Below, in pieces: positions 28,715 to 36,783 of a stretch of DNA of 64,000 bases. Below the pieces are notes generated by a model. That model made no database searches, was not told the origin of the DNA, and was given only the letters and a program-made list of their open reading frames with translations. The DNA is from an uncultured Pedobacter sp. GTDB taxonomy: Bacteria > Bacteroidota > Bacteroidia > Sphingobacteriales > Sphingobacteriaceae. The stretch covers positions 1 through 64,000 of the forward strand of contig NZ_CAMLIG010000011.1 in assembly GCF_946480185.1 (NCBI RefSeq). Reading direction: 5' to 3'. Position numbers and translations under genes: made by a program. The stretch's first letter is position 1; each line of letters opens with the position of its first letter.

Positions 28715-29836
28715 TTATTTGATGTATTTAAAATCCTGGTCTTTTTTTATCGCCAGTAAAGAATGATAAATTAAGCTGATGACATTGTCAACATCTTCTT
28801 TATGAACCATTTCTACCGTAGTATGCATATAACGTAAAGGCAAAGAAATTAGTGCCGAAACCACACCTTCGTTTGAATAAGCAAAAGCATCGGTATCTGT
28901 CCCGGTTGAACGCGATGATGCTTGGCGTTGAAACGGAATGTTATTTTTCTGAGCAGTTTCTACCAATAATTTATTCAAATTAACTTGCACTGCTGGCGCA
29001 TAAGAAACCACGGGGCCTTTACCGCAAGCCAAATCACCCTGGGTGATTTTACTGATCATTGGTGTAGTGGTATCGTGAGTTACATCGGTAATAATTGCTA
29101 CGTCTGGCTTAATGCGGTGCGCTATCATTTCGGCGCCACGTAAGCCAATTTCTTCTTGTACGGCGTTAACAATGTATAAACCGAAATCTAACTTCTGCTT
29201 GTTTTCCTTAAGCAAACGAGCAACTTCAGCAATCATAAAACCACCAGCTCTGTTGTCTAAAGCCCGGCCAACATAGTAGCGGTCGTTTAAAACCATAAAT
29301 TGGTCTTCGTAAGTAATTACGCAACCCACATGAACGCCTAATTTTTCTACTTCTTCTTTGGTAGTACAACCGCAATCTAAAAAGATGTTTTTTAGTTGTG
29401 GAGCTTCTTCTTTTTCGCCTCCGTGACGCGTATGAATTGCTGGCCAGCCGAAAACTGCTGTAACCGGACCATTATCCGTATGAATAATTACTCTTTTTGA
29501 AGGTGCAATCTGATGGTCGGAACCACCATTTCTGATGACGTAAATTAAACCATCGCTGGTAATGTAATTTACAAACCACGAAATTTCATCGGCATGAGCT
29601 TCAATAACAACTTTATATTTTGCTTTCGGGTTAATTACCGCAACCGCAGTTCCGTAATTATCCACAAAAGTTTCATCAACGTAAGGCTTTATATATTCTA
29701 ACCAAAGTTTTTGTCCTTCCCACTCAAAACCCGTTGGAGATGGATTATTGATGTATTTTTCTAAAAATGATAAGGATTTTTTATTGACAACAGCAACGTG
29801 TTTTTGCTCTTTTGATTCTTCTTTTTTCTTAGCCAT
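28715..29836 (-). CDS. M42-family metallopeptidase
   Basis: A 373-residue cytoplasmic aminopeptidase of the glutamyl aminopeptidase/TET type. Dinuclear metal ligands are seen in EAHADEISWFV (His-x-Asp), in ALDNRAGG and the catalytic EE of VQEEIGLRGAE, and in ITDVTHDTTTP. The start at 29836 (MAKKKEESKEQ) is preferred over 29893 because the longer N-terminus is hydrophobic and aberrant and runs into a T-rich upstream stretch. Together with the downstream S9 peptidase it suggests a peptide-degradation operon. Confidence 0.92.
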   Translation of the reverse strand: MAKKKEESKEQKHVAVVNKKSLSFLEKYINNPSPTGFEWEGQKLWLEYIKPYVDETFVDNYGTAVAVINPKAKYKVVIEAHADEISWFVNYITSDGLIYVIRNGGSDHQIAPSKRVIIHTDNGPVTAVFGWPAIHTRHGGEKEEAPQLKNIFLDCGCTTKEEVEKLGVHVGCVITYEDQFMVLNDRYYVGRALDNRAGGFMIAEVARLLKENKQKLDFGLYIVNAVQEEIGLRGAEMIAHRIKPDVAIITDVTHDTTTPMISKITQGDLACGKGPVVSYAPAVQVNLNKLLVETAQKNNIPFQRQASSRSTGTDTDAFAYSNEGVVSALISLPLRYMHTTVEMVHKEDVDNVISLIYHSLLAIKKDQDFKYIK

Positions 29837-29928
29837 TTGATTTTGAAATTGAATTTTAACAAATATAAAAAACCTGCGGAAAGAGCAGGTCATCTAAAGG
29901 TTCTTATTTAAACTTGATGTTATCGATG

Positions 29929-30459
29929 TTACTTCGTGAATTTACTGAAGAAATCCCAAAGCACAATTCCTGTGCTGATGACGATGTTGAATGAATGTTT
30001 AGTGCCAAATTGTGGAATTTCTAAACAGGTATCCATATTTTGCATTACTTCATCGCTTACGCCGTTGACCTCGTTGCCAAAAAAGAAAGCATATTTTTTA
30101 TCTTTATCAGGATTAAAATCTAATAAGCTCACGCTGTTTTCTGCCTGCTCAATGGCAACAATTTGATAGCGATTTGACCTTAATTTTTCAACTGCGGTTA
30201 AGCTGTTCTCAAAATATTCCCATTTAATGGATTGCGTAGCACCTAGCGCAGTTTTTTCAATTTCCCGATGTGGTGGTTGTGCCGTAATTCCGCATAAATA
30301 AATAGCTTCAACAGCAAATCCATCTGAGGTTCTAAATGCGGAGCCCACATTATGTAAGCTTCTTACATTATCCAAAACTACTACCACGGGCAGTTTTTGC
30401 TGGGTTTTAAACTCTTCTATAGTTGGTCGATTAAGTTCTTCGAGCTTTAGCTTTCTCAT
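29929..30459 (-). CDS. TrmH/SpoU-family RNA methyltransferase
   Basis: A 176-residue SPOUT-class 2'-O-methyltransferase without an extra substrate domain. The three motifs are clear: LDNVRSLHNVGSAFRTSDGF, FGNEVNGVS and IPQFGTKHSFNIVISTGI. The Met at 30459 (MRKLKLEELNRP) is chosen over 30486 since it matches the common family start. Likely tRNA rather than rRNA target, but that cannot be decided. It is 92 bases upstream of the M42 gene on the same strand. Confidence 0.9.
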   Translation of the reverse strand: MRKLKLEELNRPTIEEFKTQQKLPVVVVLDNVRSLHNVGSAFRTSDGFAVEAIYLCGITAQPPHREIEKTALGATQSIKWEYFENSLTAVEKLRSNRYQIVAIEQAENSVSLLDFNPDKDKKYAFFFGNEVNGVSDEVMQNMDTCLEIPQFGTKHSFNIVISTGIVLWDFFSKFTK

Positions 30460-30926
30460 GCGGGCAAAGATAGTATCAATAACCAATTTTTACTATCCAG
30501 ATGGTTTTAAACAGTTCGAGTTTTTAGGGTTTGAAATCACAGACTGTAAATCAATAGCCTTTTAGTCAAGTTAGTTTATCATGAGTTTTGAGTCTTTTCT
30601 AGCTTAAAACTATTCTAATTGGCAATTTCAGCCTTCTCGCACAGGCTTTCCTGCCCTCTGCCGGGCAATGGCAGGCACTTTTTTCCGAAAAAAGTGCCCA
30701 AAAACTCTCGCCTGCGCCGGTTGCTACAAAGGCAGTGCTATTATTTCATCATCATTTCCGCAACCGCCAAGGGCGAATAAAAGCTTAATTAACGGCGGTG
30801 CTTGGGCTGGATATTGGCGATAGAACCAAAACTCACGTTCTTTAAAAAAGATGATTTACCTAATCTTAATTCCATTTTAACCTTTTATTCATGTACCATA
30901 AGTAATTTGGCAGATAATCAGTTGAT
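30460..30926. other. Gene-free divergent region holding a dispersed repeat
   Basis: Between the divergent methyltransferase and PAP2 genes. Apart from the repeat at 30675-30773, which is preceded by a GC-rich palindromic stretch (ctgccctctgccgggcaatggcag), I see no gene or RNA. Promoters of both genes must lie here but no full TAnnTTTG match was located close to either start. Confidence 0.5.
30675..30773. repeat. Dispersed intergenic repeat, copy B
   Basis: It shares with 22851-22970 the palindrome ACTTTTTTCCGAAAAAAGT, then CCAAAAACTCTC, GCGCCGGTTGCTACAAAGG, a run like AGTGCTATTATTTCATCATC and a closing CGCAACCGCCAAG. This copy lacks the GC-rich insertion seen in copy A. Confidence 0.8.
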
Positions 30927-31607
30927 ATGAAAATAAAATTAAAACCAAATAAAATATTCTCGAAGTTATTTTATCCAAGTTTATATACCTTGGTTATACT
31001 TCTTTTAGTTTTGATTTTTCATCAGCTAAAAGGAAACACTCAGGCATTTTTATTCATCAATCAAAATCATCTTCCTTTTTTTGATCTGTTTTTTAAATAC
31101 ATCACCAATTTAGGCGATGGTTTAGTTTGGTTAATACTTGCAGTAGTTTGTCTTTTCTTTTACCGAAAAAGATTGCCAATAGTGTTTGCCAATTTTGTGC
31201 TTTCTACCGTTTTAGCGCAGCTTTTAAAACGATTGATTTTTCCAAACGCATTAAGACCTATTCATTTAGTGCAGGAAGGTTTTCAGGTACATTTGGTTGA
31301 AGGTGTAAAAATTTACACTCACAATAGTTTCCCTTCCGGGCATACCATTTCTGCTTTTGCTGTGGCTTTTACGATATTGATTTTATTGAAGAAAAATAAT
31401 CCCTTCAAATATTTTTTCATCGGTATGGCTTTTTTAGTAGGCTTAAGTCGGGTTTATTTGGCAGAACATTATCTGATAGACGTTATTGCGGGGGCTTTTA
31501 TAGGAATTATGAGTACTTATTTATCTGTATATAGTTTATCTTTTTTAAAGAAAAGCAAGTACAAGGTTCAAGAATCATCTAGCGTTGAGTTGAATCTAAA
31601 CAATTAA
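30927..31607 (+). CDS. PAP2-family membrane phosphatase
   Basis: A 226-residue integral membrane phosphatase with about five to six hydrophobic segments. The three active-site motifs are present: KRLIFPNALRP (KxxxxxxRP-type, about 95-105), PSGHT (about 136-140) and SRVYLAEHYLIDV (about 173-185). Members dephosphorylate phosphatidic acid, undecaprenyl pyrophosphate or lipid A. The substrate here is unknown. The 3' end overlaps the convergent BrkB gene by 4 bases. Confidence 0.93.
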   Translation: MKIKLKPNKIFSKLFYPSLYTLVILLLVLIFHQLKGNTQAFLFINQNHLPFFDLFFKYITNLGDGLVWLILAVVCLFFYRKRLPIVFANFVLSTVLAQLLKRLIFPNALRPIHLVQEGFQVHLVEGVKIYTHNSFPSGHTISAFAVAFTILILLKKNNPFKYFFIGMAFLVGLSRVYLAEHYLIDVIAGAFIGIMSTYLSVYSLSFLKKSKYKVQESSSVELNLNN

Positions 31608-32512
31608 TCTTCCAATTCTATCGGTTCTGTTTTAAATTTATGAGAGTGGGTACTGGCTTCAATAGGTTTTTTTAGCTGATTGCTGATGGCATCCACTAAT
31701 GAAACACCATAATAAAATATAAAAGACGAATAAAATATAAACAGCATCACCAATAAAATTGCTCCTGATGTGCCATAAATAGCATCGATATTAGAATTTA
31801 GCAAAAGCGTTCGCATTACTAATTTCCCTACTGTTAATAAAATGCCGGTAAAAATTGAGCTTAAAATCACTGCTTTCCAAACTGGTCTGCCGTTCCCTGT
31901 AAATCTAAATGCAATGCAAAACCACAAAGTTGTAGTTGCAAAAAACACTAGTTCGTTTACAAAACCGTTTAATATTGGAATATTGTTTTGCAACTTATCC
32001 TCTAAAAACAAACGTACTCCTTCAAAAGTAAAGGCAACAAGTAACAAAATTCCGCCCATGGTAATGATCGCTAAAGACTTTGCCCGCTGTTTTAGGTTAA
32101 AGTAAAAGCCAGAATCCTCATTTAAACGGATACTCCATAGCTGATTAATGGAATTTCTGATGATGATAAAAAGCGTGGTAGATACAAATAATAAAAAAAC
32201 GAACATCAGAATGGCAAAAAACCAATTGCTGCCTAGGTGCATCAAGTTCTTTAATATATGTCTGATTTCGTCTCCACTATTTTTACCAATAACTTCCGAT
32301 AGTTTGGTAATGATATTTCCAGCAAATTTTTTACGGTTTAAGAATGTGCCGAATATTTGTAAAATAACCACTAGAATTGCTGGGATAGCAAATGTGCCAA
32401 AAAAAGCGGTGGCAGCGGCAATGCGTAAAGGGTCATTCTCAATTAAATTAAGAGCAGCCTTTTTTAAGGTTAGTGCTGATCTTTTGATGTTTTTTCGTTT
32501 AAATAACTCCAT
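31604..32512 (-). CDS. YihY/BrkB-family membrane protein
   Basis: A 302-residue inner-membrane protein with six hydrophobic segments, of the family once called ribonuclease BN. The N-terminal amphipathic part (about 1-30), AAATAFFGTFAIPA segment and the GTSGAILLVMLFIFYSSFIFYYG segment, split here around residue 248, are typical. Function in the family is uncertain; no nuclease domain is present. It is divergent from the TPP-controlled operon. Confidence 0.88.
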   Translation of the reverse strand: MELFKRKNIKRSALTLKKAALNLIENDPLRIAAATAFFGTFAIPAILVVILQIFGTFLNRKKFAGNIITKLSEVIGKNSGDEIRHILKNLMHLGSNWFFAILMFVFLLFVSTTLFIIIRNSINQLWSIRLNEDSGFYFNLKQRAKSLAIITMGGILLLVAFTFEGVRLFLEDKLQNNIPILNGFVNELVFFATTTLWFCIAFRFTGNGRPVWKAVILSSIFTGILLTVGKLVMRTLLLNSNIDAIYGTSGAILLVMLFIFYSSFIFYYGVSLVDAISNQLKKPIEASTHSHKFKTEPIELED

Positions 32513-32614
32513 TAATTATTGATCCACAAAGAATGTACTTTTTTTACACGCTTCTTATTTCAGGTGTTGCTTGCGTAGGGGTTTAAATTACACAAACTAT
32601 CTATAAAATTCTAT

Positions 32615-32622
32615 TATATTTA
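32615..32622 (+). promoter_or_regulatory. Putative promoter of the TPP-controlled operon
   Basis: TATATTTA is one base off TAnnTTTG and lies about 10 bases before the riboswitch, the distance expected for a transcript that begins with the aptamer. Confidence 0.4.
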
Positions 32623-32629
32623 CGCCATC

Positions 32630-32790
32630 AAATAGGGGTGCCCTAAATTATCGGGCTGAGAACATACCCAATGGAAGGTAAACGGTGAATGGTGTAAGGT
32701 AAACGGTTTGAGAACCTTATGCCTTAAAGCTTCAGCCTTAAACCTTTCCATACACCTGATCCGGATAATGCCGGCGTAGGGAAATAGGTA
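32630..32790 (+). ncRNA. TPP riboswitch (THI element) with a long insert
   Basis: The conserved core is present in order: GGGGTGCCC, GGGCTGAGA, ACCC, then ACCTGATCCGGATAATGCCGGCGTAGGGAA split over 32754-32783. These match the pyrophosphate and pyrimidine sensor arms of TPP aptamers. Unusually, about 85 nt (near 32670-32753) separate ACCC (end of P2) from ACCTGATC (start of P4), where about 5 nt is usual. The insert can pair GGAAGGT with ACCTTTCC and holds an inner hairpin. The outer P1 helix is not obvious. The pnuT start is about 50 nt downstream. Confidence 0.92.
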
Positions 32791-32840
32791 AAAGTGAATT
32801 TTTCTCCCTTGTTTGGATTAATATTTTAATATTTTTTCAA

Positions 32841-33476
32841 ATGAACATTGCTGAGTGGTTTAATTTATTGGTGAAGCAGGTTGTGGCTACAAGTTGGCTC
32901 GAGTGGGTGGCGGTACTTTCTGGTGTTGGCGAAGTATTGCTGGCCCGTAAAAATAAGGTGTTGCTTTATCCGGTAGGTATCCTCTCTATTTTAGCATCAT
33001 CGTTTTTGTTGATTGAGGCTAAGCTTTACGCAGAAACAGTGCTTAACCTATATTATTTGGTGATGAGCATTTACGGTTGGATGATATGGAAATCACGCAG
33101 TGAATCCGGAGCCAGCTCAATTTCTAAAAGCTCAAAGCAGGAGGTAGCAATTACTTTAAGCATTGCAATTTTAGGTTGGGGCTTTTTATACCTTGTACTT
33201 AAACACTTTACAGATTCTGATGTGCCAATTATGGATGCCTTTGTTTCTTCAACCGCTTGGGCCGGAATGTGGCTATTGGCGAAACGCAAACTCGAAAATT
33301 GGGTGTGGCTCAATGTATCAAACTTGGTAGCAATTCCGCTATTGTTTCATAAAAACTTGGCAATGTTTGCACTGTTAACCGTATTCCTTTTTGTAATTGC
33401 AATTTTTGGCTATTTAGACTGGAAGAAAATACTGAATCAAGAAACTGTAAATGAGTTAAACACGCGGCATACCTAA
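32841..33476 (+). CDS. pnuT: PnuC/PnuT-family transporter, probably thiamine
   Basis: A 211-residue membrane protein with seven hydrophobic segments and the family motifs WLEWVAVLSGV near the start, NLYYLVMSIYGWMIW (about 68-82) and NWVWLNVSN (about 153-161). PnuC members carry nicotinamide riboside, but members behind TPP riboswitches are PnuT thiamine transporters; the riboswitch is the basis for the call. It is the first gene after the riboswitch. No TonB receptor or thiamine kinase gene accompanies it here. Confidence 0.88.
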   Translation: MNIAEWFNLLVKQVVATSWLEWVAVLSGVGEVLLARKNKVLLYPVGILSILASSFLLIEAKLYAETVLNLYYLVMSIYGWMIWKSRSESGASSISKSSKQEVAITLSIAILGWGFLYLVLKHFTDSDVPIMDAFVSSTAWAGMWLLAKRKLENWVWLNVSNLVAIPLLFHKNLAMFALLTVFLFVIAIFGYLDWKKILNQETVNELNTRHT

Positions 33477-33486
33477 AGCAATAAAC

Positions 33487-34563
33487 GTGGAAAATCCTTT
33501 AAATAATATTACTTGTGAACTTGCAGAAAAAGCTGAAGAATTAGGTTTTTTACCTAATGAATGGCTTGATACCATTTACCAAGAAAAATGGTTTAAACTG
33601 TTTGTGCCTAAGTATTTAAATGGCTTAGGTTTAAGTTTTACAACTATTCTTAAAACAGAAGAAGAATTGGCCACTAAAGACGGAAGCTTAGCTTGGACAG
33701 TAACGCTTTGTGCTGGTGCGGCTTGGTTTGTGGGGTTTTTAAATGAGGATTTGGCGACAGAAGTTTTCAAAGATCCAAAGGTTTGTTTTGCCGGAAGCGG
33801 TTTTGTTGGCGGAACAGCAAATAAAATAGCGGACGGCTACATCATTAACGGTAGCTGGACTTATGCCAGTGGAGCCTTACACGCTACCCACTTCACAGCA
33901 AACTGCAAAATATTGGATGAAGGAAAGCCTTTTTTAGATAAAAACGGGGAGTCCATAGTAAAAGCCTTTCTTTTAAAGAGGAGTGAGGTAGAAATTTTGG
34001 ACGGCTGGTGTTATATGGGAATGGTTGCCACTGGCAGTCATGCGTTTAAAGTTGTTGAGCAATTGGTTCCGTTAAATAGAGTTTTTGAAATTTTACCAGA
34101 AAAGGCAATTTTACCCGATCCCATTTTTAGGTATCCGTTTTTGCAATTGGCAGAAGCAACATTAGTTGCCAACGTTTTAGGTATTACCTTACATTTTTTG
34201 GCGCTTGTTGATAACTGTTTTCGAATCAGGGCGCATACAAGAAATTATGACCAAGCGCACCTAACTTATTATAGCGAACTGCGGTGCAACTTGTTACAAG
34301 ATATATTAAACCTAAGGATGGAATTTTATGAAGTGATTGAAAAATCGTGGCAGGAGTTGGTGAATAAAGGTAATATCACAGAAAGTACGCTTGCTGAGGT
34401 AAGTAAGATTTGTAGAGAACTTGCTATAACTTGCCGAGAGAATGCAGCAAAACTACATCCATACGCAGGTTTAGAAGCCGCAAAGAAACATACAGAAATT
34501 AACCGTGTGTGGAGAGATATGAACACCGTTAGCCAGCATGCTTTATTGATTTTCCCGTTTTAA
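33487..34563 (+). CDS. Acyl-CoA-dehydrogenase-like flavoprotein
   Basis: A 358-residue protein with the acyl-CoA dehydrogenase/flavin monooxygenase fold: N-terminal helical domain (LFVPKYLNGLGLS, EELATKDGSLAWT), middle beta domain (GSGFVGGTANKIADGYIING, then SWTYASGALHATHF) and C-terminal four-helix domain. The catalytic glutamate position of true dehydrogenases is not evident, and the group D monooxygenase type (HpaB/DszC-like) is an alternative. It begins with GTG only 10 bases after pnuT, so it probably belongs to the TPP regulon. The substrate is unknown. Confidence 0.75.
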   Translation: MENPLNNITCELAEKAEELGFLPNEWLDTIYQEKWFKLFVPKYLNGLGLSFTTILKTEEELATKDGSLAWTVTLCAGAAWFVGFLNEDLATEVFKDPKVCFAGSGFVGGTANKIADGYIINGSWTYASGALHATHFTANCKILDEGKPFLDKNGESIVKAFLLKRSEVEILDGWCYMGMVATGSHAFKVVEQLVPLNRVFEILPEKAILPDPIFRYPFLQLAEATLVANVLGITLHFLALVDNCFRIRAHTRNYDQAHLTYYSELRCNLLQDILNLRMEFYEVIEKSWQELVNKGNITESTLAEVSKICRELAITCRENAAKLHPYAGLEAAKKHTEINRVWRDMNTVSQHALLIFPF

Positions 34564-34722
34564 TTTATGTCCTATTGTTTATAGGATAAAAGAAAAAACA
34601 CCTAGAAAATAGGATTTTTCTAAAAGGAATCAGGGGTCTGTCCGTATACGCCTGAATGAATAGGTATCTTTGTGGTTAAAAACATCATGTGCTAAATTTA
34701 TCCAGCTAAGGATAACAGGTTA

Positions 34723-35448
34723 TCAACCTAAAAAAATAACTGTTATAGCAAATAAAATTGAAATCAAATCAAAGGCTCTTGCGTATTTCGTAAGCTCAAG
34801 AAAAGAATTGGTTCCTAGCTTTCTTTTGATGTTTTTTCGGTGTGTTTCTACTGTTTGTGGCGAAATAAACAACTGTTCTCCGCATTCCGAAGCACTTTCT
34901 CCTCTGGCTAAATGTTTTAAAACTTCTAATTCACGTTGGGTCAGTTTAGAAAATGCACTAAAATTTTTCCTTAAAAAGTTGTTTTCCTCTAATATTTTTT
35001 CCGCCTTTAGGGACATCGTACGCATTGCATCAATCGGCATTGATTGGGTAATTAGCAAAAACGGTTGACCTGCATCGTCACGCATAAATATTTTAGTGCT
35101 GCTCATGTGCCAAGTCCATTGCGTTTGGCCGTCCACTTTAACCTGCTGAAAATAAGTAATACATTCATCATCGTTGTTCTTTTCGAGCAAACTAAATATT
35201 TTAGGGACGTAATCGTCAGCATCTTCCGGATTAAAATATTTGCCACAATAGCTAGCTATTCCTAGCTTAACCAAATCATCTAATTCAATATTTAACTTCT
35301 TTAAGCCACGTTTACACATCCAAACAGTAGATGCATCTGCAATTTTATGCACTATCGTAACACAGGGCAAGAGATCCGAACATTTTTCTAATGTTGATAT
35401 AAGTTTTTCTGTTTTTTCTTCTAGTGTCATTTCAAGAGCTTCTGCCAT
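34723..35448 (-). CDS. LuxR-type transcriptional regulator with PAS-like sensor part
   Basis: A 241-residue regulator. Residues 1-150 look like a PAS-like ligand or cofactor-binding domain (ending YFQQVKVDGQTQWTWHMSST), and residues about 170-230 are a LuxR HTH with LTQRELEVLKHLARGESASE and SPQTVETHRKNIKRKLG. There is no receiver domain. Such proteins are common in Bacteroidota as stand-alone regulators. A short hydrophobic tail (LISILFAITVIFLG) closes the protein, which is unusual after a LuxR HTH. Confidence 0.88.
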   Translation of the reverse strand: MAEALEMTLEEKTEKLISTLEKCSDLLPCVTIVHKIADASTVWMCKRGLKKLNIELDDLVKLGIASYCGKYFNPEDADDYVPKIFSLLEKNNDDECITYFQQVKVDGQTQWTWHMSSTKIFMRDDAGQPFLLITQSMPIDAMRTMSLKAEKILEENNFLRKNFSAFSKLTQRELEVLKHLARGESASECGEQLFISPQTVETHRKNIKRKLGTNSFLELTKYARAFDLISILFAITVIFLG

Positions 35449-35864
35449 AAAATCAAGAATTGGTTTTTAAAAATACCTATTTTTAGATGTTTTCAAAAGC
35501 AATTTTTTAATGTTTTATGAAAATTGGTGTTTGTGTGTTTTCTATTCTAAACTTTACTCCAAGCTCTAAGCCACAGATGGCTCACTCATACTTCAACGGA
35601 GCGAGGGTGGGCAGATTAATTTTAATCAGATTTTTGTGCCGATTATTACTTTAGTTGAATCTGTTTTTGTATCGGCCTTACTACTGGTGGCTACAAATAA
35701 CAAAATGGAAAAGAGGAATAGGTAATTTTTTATATTATTTAAAGAGTTTAGTCTCCAAAAATAATTAACGCTTTAAAAGCCAACAATACACCATATTGGG
35801 TATCTTAATTTAAATATTTGTTTATTTAATCCTGTAAAGTAATACACACTGATCAACTAGTCTC
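35449..35864. other. Gene-free stretch upstream of the LuxR regulator
   Basis: 416 bases with no credible frame. A short palindrome, AGCCACAGATGGCT at 35569-35582, is the only structure noted. It resembles scattered Bacteroidota intergenic words containing CACAGATGG. The LuxR promoter lies near its right-hand start but was not resolved. Confidence 0.4.
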
Positions 35865-36779
35865 TCAGAAGTGAGGTTTCAGATCATTGATGAATTTTTC
35901 CGTTCTTATTTCGCGACCTTTTTTGTTGAGATGATAAATGGTGTCGTAAAATAGAGAATCGTTGAAAACATAATCTTGAGGCTTATCTAAAAAAATAATA
36001 TTCGGTAAATTATTTCTGAGTTTTATATCCAGTTCTGTGATTCTTTCTTTGTTTTTAGAAACGTATTCCGTAGTAGGGTAAGGCGGGTAGCTGATAAAAA
36101 CTTTTATGCCTTCAGCTTTACATTTTTGTGAAAAATCTTTTAACAGCCGAATTGCATCTCCTGCTTCAATAACATGAATCGGTTTTCTGTCAATTAAATG
36201 TGCTAAGGAGGGTTTATTTAAATGCCCGACATTGTCGCCGTATTTATTAAAAAGCTGTCTGTTAAAAACGGAATCAACATGGTAAACATCTGGCTGAAAG
36301 TATTTTTTGAATTTTTCATACCTCGTTTCCAGCAATTGTTTGATGGAGAAATGATAGTATTGTTTAGTAACCGGATACAATTCGTTTGTAAACTGAATAA
36401 GGTCAACATCCGGATCGAAACTATCCAGATATAATGGATATTCAAGGTTTAAAACAATTTTATCTCCCTTTTTCATCAGGTGGCTAACCTCATTGATCAT
36501 AAAAGGCAAGCTTAAACCTGCATGCAAACCCAAGTTTGCCACTTTTACGGGTAGCTTGTTTTCAATGAGTTCGGAGTTTATCCCGAAAGCCAAGTTTGAT
36601 CCTCCAACCAAAATCAACCTGTTGCTATCCAAGCTATTTAACCGGGCTTCTTTATCTATTAAAGTGGCTAAGTAATCTGTTTTAGGATCATATTTGCGTT
36701 TAAACTGCGTTGAAAAGTAAAAAACTACCGCAGAAATCAGCAAAAGAAAAAGAACAGATTTAATAAAAAACTTTTGCAT
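35865..36779 (-). CDS. SGNH-hydrolase-like membrane-anchored protein, partner of MBOAT
   Basis: A 304-residue protein with one N-terminal transmembrane segment (about 6-20) and a large periplasmic part. SGNH-like features are ILVGGSNLAFGIN (block I Ser/Gly) and the C-terminal YDTIYHLNKKGRE (Asp-xx-His-like block). It matches the AlgJ/DltD-like acetyltransferase accessory type. The Met at 36779 is used rather than 36818, which would overlap the MBOAT gene; the gap is then 4 bases. The pair probably O-acetylates an exported glycan. Confidence 0.8.
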   Translation of the reverse strand: MQKFFIKSVLFLLLISAVVFYFSTQFKRKYDPKTDYLATLIDKEARLNSLDSNRLILVGGSNLAFGINSELIENKLPVKVANLGLHAGLSLPFMINEVSHLMKKGDKIVLNLEYPLYLDSFDPDVDLIQFTNELYPVTKQYYHFSIKQLLETRYEKFKKYFQPDVYHVDSVFNRQLFNKYGDNVGHLNKPSLAHLIDRKPIHVIEAGDAIRLLKDFSQKCKAEGIKVFISYPPYPTTEYVSKNKERITELDIKLRNNLPNIIFLDKPQDYVFNDSLFYDTIYHLNKKGREIRTEKFINDLKPHF

Positions 36780-36783
36780 AATC

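Noticed and set aside
34670..35068. 132-codon plus-strand frame opposite the LuxR gene
   Set aside because: It is a shadow of the LuxR regulator, whose HTH motif fixes the true strand.
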